Source: Streptomyces sp. CB02959
Lineage (GTDB): Bacteria; Actinomycetota; Actinomycetes; Streptomycetales; Streptomycetaceae
Length of the DNA stretch: 64,000 nt
Assembly (NCBI RefSeq): GCF_002803155.1
Contig: NZ_NNBP01000002.1
Coordinates: forward strand, 1-64,000
Direction of reading: 5' to 3'
This document shows, in pieces, positions 45,764 through 54,148 of this stretch. The position numbers were made by a program, and so were the translations under genes. Within the stretch, counting starts at the first letter, position 1; each line of letters starts with the position of its first letter. The notes under the pieces were generated by a model. The model did not search any database, was not told the origin of the DNA, and saw only the letters and a program-made list of their open reading frames with translations.

Positions 45764-46260
45764 ATGAGACAGGGCCGCGCCGAGGAGTGCGCGGAGTTCG
45801 CGGCGGCGCGGGCCGGGCACCTGTACCGGGCCGCGTGTCTGCTCACCGCGGGCGACACACACCTCGCGGAGGACCTGGTGCAGGAGACGCTCGGACGGTT
45901 GTACGTCCGTTGGGGGCGGGTCAGGCAGGTCGAGAATCCCGCCGCGTATGCGCAGACCGTCCTCACCCGGACCTTCCTCGCCCACCAGCGACGCCGCAGC
46001 AGCACCGAACGCGCCACGGACGTGCTGCCCGAACGCGCCGACCCGGCGGGCGGGGACACGGCCCTGCGACTCACCCTCATGGGCGCGCTCGGCCAACTGC
46101 CGCCCAAGGACCGGGCCGTGGTCGTCCTGCGCTACTGGGAGGACCGGTCCATCGCAGAGACCGCCGACGTCCTCGACGCCAGTTCGGCCGCCGTACGCAC
46201 CCGGGTGCGTGCGCGCGCTCGGACGGCTCCGGGAACTGCTGGGCGAGGACCTCGACGGCG
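45764..46260 (+). pseudogene. SigE-family ECF sigma factor, frameshifted
   Basis: From ATG 45764 the frame gives a SigE-type sigma factor: AEDLVQETLGRLYVRWGRV (region 2) and LPPKDRAVVVLRYWEDRSIAETADVL (region 4). At the GGG of 46203-46205 one extra base shifts the frame. The intended continuation, CVRALGRLRELLGEDLDG, lies one frame over and ends near 46260, without a proper stop. The gene then runs into a fragment of its usual membrane partner. Confidence 0.7.
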
Positions 46261-46290
46261 CCGGAATGGCCGAGGATCGCCGGCGCCATT

Positions 46291-46767
46291 CCGGACGGCC
46301 CCCGGAAGCCTGCGGAGCAGCCCGACGCTCCCGGGGGCGGCGCGGGCGCCCCGGTCGCCGGCACCCTCTCCGGCCTGCTCCCCGAGGACCTCAGGGTGGT
46401 GAAGAAGAGCGGCGACGGCGACACCTCCTTCGGCTACGCCGTCGTCGACGACGGCAGGGGCCGCAGCCTCGTCCAGGTCAACGTCCAGCCCGACATGCGG
46501 GACGTCGCCGGTGACCTCTTCGGCTCCGGCGCGCAGACCCTCGCCGACGGCACCCGCATCGCCGTCCACCAGGGCCCCGGCGAGAAGGGCGGCGACGGCG
46601 TCGTGATGTGGACGGTGGACACCATGCGGACCGACGGCAGGCGCGTGGTCGTCAGCGCCTTCAACGCCGAGACCCAGCAGAGCGCCGCGACCCGCACGGC
46701 CCCCGCGCTGACGGTGGAGCAGATGCGGAAGATCGCCCTCGACCCGAAGTGGTGGCCGGGCTCCTGA
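46291..46767 (+). pseudogene. Sigma-partner lipoprotein-like protein, C-terminal fragment
   Basis: The frame AGTLSGLLPEDLRVVKK, FGYAVVDDGRGRSLVQVNVQ, TLADGTRIAVHQGPGEKGGD, VVVSAFNAETQQSA, ending WWPGS-stop, resembles the external domain of the second gene of SigE-sigma pairs. Its start, cytoplasmic part and membrane helix are missing. A deletion has probably joined the sigma gene end directly to this domain. Confidence 0.6.
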
Positions 46768-46773
46768 GGTTCC

Positions 46774-46809
46774 CGGGGCGGGCCCGCCCTGTCCCGGCGG
46801 ACCGCCCCG
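46774..46809. terminator. Hairpin between convergent genes
   Basis: CGGGGCGG (46774-46781) pairs with CCGCCCCG (46802-46809), with an inner CCGCC/GGCGG stem. It lies between the plus-strand remnant stop and the minus-strand SDR stop. Confidence 0.55.
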
Positions 46810-46814
46810 AGGGT

Positions 46815-47429
46815 TCAGCCCTGGCGGGCGGCGGGCGTGCCCGGTTCGACGACGCGGCCGCGGTCGGTGCCTTCGATCAGTCCGACGTAGGCGCGGACGA
46901 CTTCGGCGACGGGGGTGCCCGCCGCGCCGTCCCGCCCCATGGCCTGCAAGGTCTCCGAAATCCAGCCGGGGCTGACGGCGTTGAGCCGGATGCCGCGGGG
47001 CATCTCCTGGGCCGCGGCCGGGACGAATCCGTCGAGGCCCGCGTTGACCACGGCTGCGAAGGTCAGGCCGGGCTCGGTGAACTGCGAGATCCCGCCGGTC
47101 AGGGTGAGCGAGCCGCCGTCGGCGAGGTGGCGGGCGGCGCAGCGGGTGAGGTGGATCTGGCCGAGCAGTTTGGCGTCGAGGCCGGTGAAGTAGTCGGCGT
47201 CGGAGGAGGTGTCGACGCGGGCGATGGTGCCGCTCGCCGCGACGGCGACCACGGCGTCGACGGGGCCGAGCGTGGCGAACAGGGCGTCGATCGAGTCGGG
47301 ATCCGCCAGGTCGACCTTGACGGGGCCGCTCCGGGAGGCACGGATCACCTCGTGCCCCGGACGTGCTTCCAGGGCGCCGGCGAGGGCCGAACCGATGGTG
47401 CCGGTGGCGCCGATGATGACGATGCGCAT
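46815..47429 (-). CDS. Short-chain dehydrogenase-like protein
   Basis: The 204-residue short SDR starts at ATG 47429. It has GATGTIGSALAGAL (NADP-type loop, 8-21), DLADPDS, then VAVAASGTIA. The active-site region is atypical: the Ser lies in GGISQF and the Tyr-x3-Lys is replaced by AAVVNAGLDGFV. Such short SDRs are common in Streptomyces and may be atypical reductases or binding proteins. Confidence 0.8.
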   Translation of the reverse strand: MRIVIIGATGTIGSALAGALEARPGHEVIRASRSGPVKVDLADPDSIDALFATLGPVDAVVAVAASGTIARVDTSSDADYFTGLDAKLLGQIHLTRCAARHLADGGSLTLTGGISQFTEPGLTFAAVVNAGLDGFVPAAAQEMPRGIRLNAVSPGWISETLQAMGRDGAAGTPVAEVVRAYVGLIEGTDRGRVVEPGTPAARQG

Positions 47430-47696
47430 GGGACGGGCTCACGATCAGTCGAGGCGGAAGTGGCGGGCGGTGCGGGGACGTTCGTCCAGGAGGGCCAACA
47501 CGGGGCGGCGCGGAATGCTTCCTGGCGGCGGGCGTGAGCGCTTCGGTGGTCCGGCCCCGCTCGGGCCGGTCGGGAGAGTGCGCCCGGGGCGGGCGGCAAT
47601 CCGCTGTTCGGGGCAACTACCGCCCGTTATAGTCCCGTTGGATGTGACGCGCACGTGCACGTACTGTGCAGAACTCGATCGGAGCCGACCTTCGTG

Positions 47697-48974
47697 ATGC
47701 ACATCGCCCGCTGCGTACGCGTCGCCTCCACGGCGCTGGCGCTGCTCGTCGTGGGTGCCTGCTCCGCAGGCCCCCAGCCGCCCGACCTCGCCGCCCCGAA
47801 GGCGACCGGTACCGTCTACGTGGCCGGGAGGGCCGACGACGGCTCGGCCAAGGTCTGGCGGGTGACCGACGGTTCCGCGAAGCCCCTGCTCAGCGGGAAG
47901 CCCCGACAACTTCCGCTCGCCTCGGTCTCTCTTTCCCCCGACGGCGGCCACCTGGCCTACGTGTCGGACGGCACCATGTACGTCATGGACCTGCGCACCG
48001 GCGCGGCGCACGCGGGACGCAGCACCGCGGGTTCCGCCCCGGACGCGGTGACCGAGTCCGGCATGCCGGACGATGCGCAGTGCTCGACGTGGTCGTCCGA
48101 CGGGAAGCACGTCGCCTTCACGGTCCAGCGCGGGGTGTTCGTGTTCGACACCGCCGGGAAGGGCGCCCTGGTCGCGGGACGGCCGGTGTCGCGGTGGCGC
48201 GAGGGGCAGCGGGACCTGCGCAACCTCGCGTCCGCGCCCAGCTACCACGACGCGTCCGCCACCTCGCAGATGACCTGCGCACGCTGGCTCGGCACCGAAC
48301 AGCTCGCCTTCGACCGGCTCGGACACGACACCGCGCAGAGCATCGGTGCCGCCGAGGCCGACACGACCACCCTCGCCCGCGTCGGCACCACGGGGCCCGT
48401 CCTGACCGACGTACTGGCCCGCTGGACCGCCTCCGACGCCTGTGACCGGCGGGTGCTGCTCGACTACCACCCCGAGCAGTCCCTCGCCGCCACCCCCTCA
48501 CCGGTCGCCAACTCGGGCCGGGGGCCCGGCAGACCCCTCATCATGGCCATCGACTCCCTCGCCCAGCGCACCTACGCCGACAACCCGACCCTGGCCGCCC
48601 GGGACCTCACCGCGACCGGGATCGGCGCCAAGGGTTCCGTCTGGTACTTCACTCCGGGCAGCTGCCAACTGGTCACGGCGGCACCCAAGTCGCAGGACGA
48701 CGGGACGTACGACTACCTCGTCACGACCGTCGACGGTACGAGCGGTGCCACGGTGAAGCAGCGCACCCTGCCGCTCGCGATCGGGGCGGGCGCGGCGGTC
48801 TCCCGCCCCGACGGCGGCCACGTCGCGGCGAATCCGGCATCTGGTGCGCACACCGTCGCCTACGCGACGCGGGACGGCCGGGTCGGCGTGCTCGACCTGG
48901 CCTCGGGCGGCGCGACGGAGCTGACGGGGCCGTGGAAGAACGCGGAAGCAGTGCTCGCCTGGCGGGCGGGCTGA
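47697..48974 (+). CDS. Lipoprotein with TolB-like beta-propeller
   Basis: The 425-residue protein has a type II signal peptide (RCVRVASTALALLVVGACS; the lipobox Cys is about residue 21), then propeller blades (LSPDGGHLAYVSDGTMYVMD, STWSSDGKHVAFTVQRGVFV, YATRDGRVGVLDLASGG). It should be tethered outside the membrane. ATG 47697 directly follows GTG 47694; either could start. It diverges from the SDR; its promoter may use TATAGT at about 47628-47633. Function unknown. Confidence 0.8.
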   Translation: MHIARCVRVASTALALLVVGACSAGPQPPDLAAPKATGTVYVAGRADDGSAKVWRVTDGSAKPLLSGKPRQLPLASVSLSPDGGHLAYVSDGTMYVMDLRTGAAHAGRSTAGSAPDAVTESGMPDDAQCSTWSSDGKHVAFTVQRGVFVFDTAGKGALVAGRPVSRWREGQRDLRNLASAPSYHDASATSQMTCARWLGTEQLAFDRLGHDTAQSIGAAEADTTTLARVGTTGPVLTDVLARWTASDACDRRVLLDYHPEQSLAATPSPVANSGRGPGRPLIMAIDSLAQRTYADNPTLAARDLTATGIGAKGSVWYFTPGSCQLVTAAPKSQDDGTYDYLVTTVDGTSGATVKQRTLPLAIGAGAAVSRPDGGHVAANPASGAHTVAYATRDGRVGVLDLASGGATELTGPWKNAEAVLAWRAG

Positions 48975-49004
48975 CCGGCCGGGACCGCTCCGCGGCCGCG
49001 CGGT

Positions 49005-49371
49005 TCAGCGCATCGCCGGGGCGACCCAACCGAAGTACCCGATCGCCGTCCCGGACAGCAGACCGCAGCAGTGCAGCGCGAAGAGCGCGGCCCGGTTCAC
49101 CCGGCGCACCGCGGGCGACAGCAGCATCAGCAGGGGCACCGCCAGGCCCAGCACCGGGCCCGCGGCCAGCAGCACGGCCAACAGGAGCACCTGACCCGGC
49201 GCTCCGCCGCCGGCGAGCCCCATGAGGCCGGCCATCACACCGCCGCCCACCATCATCACCAGCATCGGAGCGGCGGCCAGCAGCTGCACCATCCCCAACA
49301 CGATCCACGGCCAGTCCCGTTCGCCGCCCGGACGGGTCCGGGGCGGCCCCCCCGAAGCCGATGTCCGCCAT
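49005..49371 (-). pseudogene. Small membrane protein with homopolymer frameshift
   Basis: An ATG at 49371 (MADIGFG) leads into a run of seven C's on the plus strand (49347-49353). Past the run, coding character moves one frame over: GGPPRTRPGGERDWPWIVLG, then three or four hydrophobic helices (MVQLLAAAPMLVMM, VLLLAVLLAAGPVLGLAVPL, ALFALHCCGLLSG) to the stop at 49005. A one-base indel in the run would restore about 121 residues. It is either a sequencing error, a pseudogene or a slippage site. Family unknown. Confidence 0.55.
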
Positions 49372-49500
49372 ACCGCTCACCCCCTCGTAGCCGTGCCGTG
49401 CGGCGCGTCCGGACCCATTGTCGAGACCGCACGGCGCTTCGGCCTGAGTACCCGTACTCAGCGGCCGCCCCGTAAAAGATCTTCGGAGCTCCGCGGTGGG

Positions 49501-49977
49501 CTACCCCATCACCGCACGGGCCGTGTCGAGGAACGCCGACCGGTTGCCCTCCAGGTAGTCCCGCACGTTCTCGCCGTCGGGCAGGCCCTCCCACACGGTC
49601 CGGTTGAGGTCGAGGAAGTGCGCGTGTGCCGCGTCGGGCACGGGTGGCGGGAACTGGATGCGGATCAGCCGGTCCGCGACCCAGAAGCGGTACATCACGT
49701 CCCGGGTCGTGAGGTACCAGGGGTCGGTGTCCTCCCACTCGGAAGGCCGGGTGTACGCGCAGCGTTCCGCCTCCGCCGACACCTCGATGAACCGCTCCAG
49801 CAGCGCCAGCCGTTCCGCGCGCCGGGTTTCCGACAGGGTGATCTGCTGCCGTTGCTGTTCCACACGTTCCGCGGACCGCTGGGTCCTGTGCTGGACGAGG
49901 TAGGACAGCACGCCGCCCAGGGCAACGCCGCCCAACGATATGAGTGACACCCAGACCTGACCCGACATGGCGATCAT
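49501..49977 (-). CDS. Single-pass membrane protein with coiled coil
   Basis: The 158-residue protein has one N-terminal membrane helix (VWVSLISLGGVALGGVLSYLV, about 8-28) and a cytoplasmic basic/charged helix (QRSAERVEQQRQQITLSETR) likely to coil. A globular C-terminal half follows with conserved-looking W and Y residues. Similar small proteins are widespread in Streptomyces, with no assigned role. Start ATG 49977 or 49968. Confidence 0.65.
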   Translation of the reverse strand: MIAMSGQVWVSLISLGGVALGGVLSYLVQHRTQRSAERVEQQRQQITLSETRRAERLALLERFIEVSAEAERCAYTRPSEWEDTDPWYLTTRDVMYRFWVADRLIRIQFPPPVPDAAHAHFLDLNRTVWEGLPDGENVRDYLEGNRSAFLDTARAVMG

Positions 49978-50087
49978 CGTCCCATGGCGTCGCCCTTCGG
50001 GACGATCCCGCTGCGGCCGGTGCGGTCCGCGGCTCTGACCAGCTCTTTCCTCTGGGCGGGGGCGGTGTGACGTGGTGTGATGGGGCC

Positions 50088-50504
50088 GTGAGCCGCGCTG
50101 TCGAAGAGAGCAACCGCCGGATGCTGCGGGCCCGGGACGTCATGGACCGCGCCTACGCGCAGCCGCTGGACGTCCCCGCCCTGGCCCGGATCGCCCACGT
50201 ATCCGAGGCGCACTTCACCCGCACCTTCCGGGCCACGTTCGGCGAGACCCCGCACCGGTACCTGCAACGCCGCCGCGTCGAACGGGCGATGTTCCTGCTG
50301 CGGGAGACGGACCGCAGCGTGACGGACATCTGCTTCGAGGTCGGCTTCGGCAGTCCGGGGACGTTCAGCCGCACCTTCCGCGATGTCGTCGGGCGGTCCC
50401 CGCGGGCGTACCGCAAGGAAGCCGCGGCCGCCCGCGTGCCGACCTGCTTCACGATGGCGTGGATGCGGCCGAGCGCCGAACCGCCCGCGCCGCCCGCCGA
50501 CTGA
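50088..50504 (+). CDS. AraC-family regulator, DNA-binding domain only
   Basis: The 138-residue protein consists almost only of the double HTH of AraC (LDVPALARIAHVSEAHFTRTF, VTDICFEVGFGSPGTFSRTF, VGRSPRAYRKE). No ligand domain is present. GTG 50088 is the best start. A VOC protein gene follows 48 bases later, a frequent pair in which the AraC protein controls the VOC gene. Confidence 0.85.
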   Translation: MSRAVEESNRRMLRARDVMDRAYAQPLDVPALARIAHVSEAHFTRTFRATFGETPHRYLQRRRVERAMFLLRETDRSVTDICFEVGFGSPGTFSRTFRDVVGRSPRAYRKEAAAARVPTCFTMAWMRPSAEPPAPPAD

Positions 50505-50552
50505 GCAGTTTTGGATAAGTTTTCGGCCAGTCCGCTCAGTAGCGTGGTGCAC

Positions 50553-50963
50553 ATGTTCAACGCCATCACGCAATCGCAGATATACGTCCTGGACCAGGAC
50601 GAGGCCCTCGACTTCTACGTCGGCAAGCTCGGTCTTGAGGTCGCCGCCGACGTCCAATTGGGCTTCATGCGCTGGCTGACCGTCAGCGTCCCCGGCCACC
50701 CGGAGCGCCAGATCCTGCTGGAGAAGCCGGGCGCGCCCGCGATGTCCGAGGAGACGGCCCGGCAGGTACGGGAGTTGGTGACCAAGGGGGCGATGGGCGG
50801 CTGGCTCATCTTCACCACCGACGACTGCCGCAAGACGTACGAGACGCTGCTGAGCCGGGGAGTGGAGTTCACCGAGGAGCCCACCGACCGCCCGTACGGC
50901 ACCGACTGCGGACTCCGCGACCCCTTCGGCAACCGCATCCGCTTCACCCAGCCCAGGGCCTGA
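50553..50963 (+). CDS. VOC-family (glyoxalase/bleomycin-resistance fold) protein
   Basis: The 136-residue protein has two beta-alpha-beta-beta-beta units (SQIYVLDQDEALDFYVGKLG, GFMRWLTVSVPGHPERQILL, GGWLIFTTDDCRKTYETLLS, YGTDCGLRDPFGNRIRFTQ). These often bind metal and act on small toxic compounds. ATG 50553 is chosen because similarity starts there. TAGCGT at 50540-50545 is only 7 bases upstream, so the message may be leaderless; a TTG at 50511 is the alternative. Confidence 0.8.
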   Translation: MFNAITQSQIYVLDQDEALDFYVGKLGLEVAADVQLGFMRWLTVSVPGHPERQILLEKPGAPAMSEETARQVRELVTKGAMGGWLIFTTDDCRKTYETLLSRGVEFTEEPTDRPYGTDCGLRDPFGNRIRFTQPRA

Positions 50964-50985
50964 CGGCCGACCGGGCGGACACGCC

Positions 50986-51996
50986 CTACGCCGGCGGCGG
51001 CGCCGTGGAGCCGCGCACCACCAGGGAGACCGGGATGTCGGCCGGGTTTCCGGGCCGCTCGTCGGCGAGCACGGAGACGAGGGCGGTCATGCCCTGCTTC
51101 CCGACCTCCTTGGCGGGCAGGCGCACCGTGGTCAGCTCGGGTTCCACCGCCGAGGCGATGGTGAGGTCGTCGAAGCCGGTCACCGAGACGTCCTCCGGCA
51201 CGCGGAGGCCGAGCCGGCGGGCGGCCTTCAACGCCCCGACGGCGAGGAAGTCGAAGTCGCACAGCAACGCGGTGGGACGGCGCCCGGAGTCGTGCAGCAC
51301 GGTCTCCGCGGCGCGCCGTCCGGCGTCCATGGTGAGTGCCGCGTGCACGGTGCGGAGCTCCGCCCCGGTGCCGTCCAGCGCCGCGGCCAGCGCCCGTGAC
51401 CGGACGGCGAACGTCCAGGAGTCCACCTCGGCCGCGATGTGCGCGATCCGGCGGTGGCCGAGGGCCAGCAGGTGCGTGGCCACCTGGCGCATGCCGTCCA
51501 CCACGTCGAGGTTGACGGTGGTGGCGGCCCGGGAGTTGGCGGGATCGCTGTCGAGCATCACCAGCGGGAGCCCGTCGCCGTCGAAGGCGGAGAGCACGTC
51601 CGAGGCCATCGACGAGGCGAGCACCCCGTCGAGGCTGGCCCGTGCCGAGACGAAGGGGTTGCGCGCGGGGCGGCCGTCCGACGGGGACGGGTACAGCACG
51701 ACCCCGAGGCCGTGCTGGGCCGCCACCTGCGCGGCACCGGTGTACAGGCGGGCGTAGTACTCGTTGGTGAGGGCCGGGACGATCAGCATCACGGTCCTGG
51801 TCCGTCCCGTCCGCAGGTTCCGGGCCGCGAGATTCGGCCGATATCCCAGCGTGTTCGCGGCATCCCGGACCGCCGTGGCGATCCGCTCCGAGACCCGCCC
51901 GTGCCACTTCTCACCGAAGACGAGGGAGACCGTCGCCTGGGAGACGCCCGCCTCCCGGGCCACGTCGCGGGAAGTGGGGCGCGCCTTGTCGGCCAC
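50986..51996 (-). CDS. LacI-family transcriptional regulator
   Basis: The 336-residue protein has an N-terminal LacI HTH (TSRDVAREAGVSQATVSLVF, about 8-27) with hinge LGYRPNLAARNLRTG, and a periplasmic-binding-protein-like ligand domain with VTGFDDLTIAS. GTG 51996 is the start, with AAGGA 6 bases upstream; earlier starts lack homology. It diverges from an MFS gene across a 119-base region with two inverted repeats, so it probably controls that transporter and itself. Confidence 0.9.
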   Translation of the reverse strand: MADKARPTSRDVAREAGVSQATVSLVFGEKWHGRVSERIATAVRDAANTLGYRPNLAARNLRTGRTRTVMLIVPALTNEYYARLYTGAAQVAAQHGLGVVLYPSPSDGRPARNPFVSARASLDGVLASSMASDVLSAFDGDGLPLVMLDSDPANSRAATTVNLDVVDGMRQVATHLLALGHRRIAHIAAEVDSWTFAVRSRALAAALDGTGAELRTVHAALTMDAGRRAAETVLHDSGRRPTALLCDFDFLAVGALKAARRLGLRVPEDVSVTGFDDLTIASAVEPELTTVRLPAKEVGKQGMTALVSVLADERPGNPADIPVSLVVRGSTAPPPA

Positions 51997-52019
51997 GGAG
52001 GAAATCCTTTCTCGGGGGT

Positions 52020-52042
52020 GGAGCGAGTGGACCGCTCGCTCC
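52020..52042. promoter_or_regulatory. Inverted repeat in LacI/MFS intergenic region
   Basis: GGAGCGAG (52020-52027) and CTCGCTCC (52035-52042) are perfect arms with a 7-base spacer, just before the LacI gene start on the minus strand. It is a candidate operator or the LacI leader hairpin. Confidence 0.5.
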
Positions 52043-52065
52043 CAACATGGTAGACATCCCAAGGA

Positions 52066-52081
52066 AGTTATACGTACTACT
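52066..52081. promoter_or_regulatory. LacI-type operator candidate
   Basis: AGTTATACGTACTACT is a 12-of-16 match to its own complement, centred on TACGTA, as in many LacI/PurR-family sites. It is 35 bases before the MFS ATG and overlaps likely promoter sequence. Confidence 0.45.
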
Positions 52082-52115
52082 GCCGCAGGGCCTCCTGTCG
52101 GCGAGAGGAAGGGAC

Positions 52116-53363
52116 ATGGGGAACGGCTACGGGAGCCTGCTGCGTACCCCGCACACCGCACGATTACTCGGCGGCACACTCCTGGGGCGGCTGCCGCACG
52201 GCATGGCGGCCCTGGGGATCATGACGTTCCTCCGCTCGGAGGGCGCCGGGTACGGCGTCTCCGGCAGTCTCGCCGCGCTCTTCGGCGCCACGGTCGCCGT
52301 GGGGCAGCCCCTGCTGGGGCGGGCCGTCGACCGGCGCGGCCAGACCTGGGTGATGGCCCTCGGCGCACTCTTCTCCGGCGCGGGCTTCGTGCTGCTCGCG
52401 GTGGTGGGGAGCGAGCCGCTGCCCGTCGCCGTCGCCGCGGTCGCCCTGGCGGGCCTGGCCGCACCGCCGCTGGAAGGCGGGATGCGCGCCCTGTGGCCGG
52501 GCCTCCTCAAGAGCGAGGAGCGGGTGCAGGCCGCCTACGCCCTCGACGCCGCGGCCCAGCAGATCCTCTTCGCGCTGGGGCCCCTGCTGGTGACGTTCCT
52601 GATCGCGACGGGTTCCGAGCGGGCCGCCCTCATCGTCACCGGCACCGTCGGCGTGATCGGGACGCTGGTCGTCATCACCGCCGGCCCCTCCCGGAGCTGG
52701 CGGGCCACCGCCCGCGCCGCGCACTGGCTCGGCGCGCTCCGCTCCTCCCGGCTGCTGGCCCTGCTCGGCACGATCCTCTTCGTCGGGGTGTCGCTGGGCG
52801 GCCTGTCGATCTCCGCGGTCGCCTACGGTGACGAGCACGGCTCCGGGCTGATCCCGGCGTGCCTGTTGGCGGCGAACTCCTTCGGCGCGCTCGCGGGCGG
52901 TCTGGTCTACGGCTCCCGGTCCTGGCCCGGCACCCCCGAGCAGCGGCTGCGCCCGCTGACCGCCGGACTGGCCCTGTGCTACCTGCCGTTGATGCTCACG
53001 CCCGGCCTCCCGTGGATGATCCTGCTCGCGCTGATCTCCGGCATGTTCTTCGCACCGGTGCTGGCCTGCGGCTTCGTGGTGGTGGACCGGGCCGCGCCGG
53101 CCGGGACGGTGACGGAGGCGTTCTCCTGGTTGGTGACCGCCCTGGGCGTCGGTGTGGCGATCGGCACGGCCGTCGCCGGCAGCGCCGCGCAGTACGGAGC
53201 CAGTGGTGCGAGCTTCGCCGTCTCGGGCGCCGGTGGCCTGGCCGCACTCGCCGTACTTGTGGTCTGTGGCCGATTTTTCACGGTGTCAAAGCCCGTCGCA
53301 CCACCCCAAAGCGGGTGTGACGAGAAGGTCGCAACCGAGGTCGACTTCACTTCTCACGCATAA
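52116..53363 (+). CDS. MFS exporter
   Basis: The 415-residue protein has 12 predicted helices with an MFS A-like motif (GQPLLGRAVDRRGQTWVMA) after helix 2. ATG 52116 follows AGAGGAAGGG; earlier in-frame starts lack a site. Codon 17 is TTA (52164-52166), so translation depends on bldA. The divergent LacI gene is its likely regulator. It borders the deazapurine cluster at 54.1 kb and could export its product, but a separate role is equally possible. Confidence 0.85.
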   Translation: MGNGYGSLLRTPHTARLLGGTLLGRLPHGMAALGIMTFLRSEGAGYGVSGSLAALFGATVAVGQPLLGRAVDRRGQTWVMALGALFSGAGFVLLAVVGSEPLPVAVAAVALAGLAAPPLEGGMRALWPGLLKSEERVQAAYALDAAAQQILFALGPLLVTFLIATGSERAALIVTGTVGVIGTLVVITAGPSRSWRATARAAHWLGALRSSRLLALLGTILFVGVSLGGLSISAVAYGDEHGSGLIPACLLAANSFGALAGGLVYGSRSWPGTPEQRLRPLTAGLALCYLPLMLTPGLPWMILLALISGMFFAPVLACGFVVVDRAAPAGTVTEAFSWLVTALGVGVAIGTAVAGSAAQYGASGASFAVSGAGGLAALAVLVVCGRFFTVSKPVAPPQSGCDEKVATEVDFTSHA

Positions 53364-54148
53364 GGCTCCGAAGGGAAGTCGAGGACCCCGGCGGTGGGTT
53401 GGCGCGCCGCGTCCGTCGTGGGGGCGGGCCGGTGGGTACCGCTCGCCGCCGGGGTCGTCCGGGGAATCCGGCCGCTGGCCGGGTGCCCGTTCCCTGTGCC
53501 GGACGTGTCGGTGGGCCGATGCGGCGGCGCAGGGGGGATCGGTGCGGTGGGACGGGGAGCGGGCGATCCGAGGGGGGTCGCCTGCTCCCTTCTCGTTGCC
53601 CGGTCGGCGCGGTGCCGGGCGGGTGCGGGCGTCGGCGTCGTGCGGTGGGTGTGCTTCCGTCGACGGGCGGACGGGGAAACGGTGACGCCGCACGTCATGT
53701 GATGCCGCGTCGGCAAGGGCGGCGACGCGGGGCCGTCGCCGTGCCCCGGTCGGGGGTGCGGGTGGCGCCCGATGAGAGAGAACCGCTGGTTCCGGACAAT
53801 CGCCGATCGCGCCATGTTCCTCTGCGCACAGGTGTGATCAAATATGAATATGACACGGCCATGGGTGCCGTAAAGAGTTATTCAGAAGTGCCCGGCGGCA
53901 ACCCGGTGGTCGGTTCAGGGGGCCGTCGGGGCGGCGTCGCGCAGAGGGGGAGGATGAGCCGAAATCTTCGGCTCCTTGTGAATCTCATGCCTGAACTGGT
54001 TCCGCACGGCTGACTTTTGCTGGAAGCTTGGGCTTTGCGAAGCGGAGCGGGTGCCGGGGCATTTTTCTGTGTGCCTCACACAGGGGTCGGCGAGCTCGCA
54101 CGCGAAAGCCAAGTTGCCGCATGGCGCACGGCAACATGGAGAAAGCAG
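53364..54148. other. 785-base gene-free stretch at the cluster boundary
   Basis: Frames here are GC-rich shadows without recognisable domains. From about 53815 the sequence becomes clearly AT-richer (GATCAAATATGAATATGACA), which probably marks the promoter of the XRE/NB-ARC regulator and the left edge of the nucleoside cluster. Confidence 0.45.

Noticed and set aside
52116..53363. Firm assignment of the MFS gene to the nucleoside cluster
   Set aside because: A LacI regulator of its own and a 785-base gap separate it from the cluster; kept only as a hypothesis.
53286..53702. Overlapping open frames on both strands after the MFS gene
   Set aside because: Arg/Pro/Gly-rich shadows without ribosome-binding site or recognisable domain.
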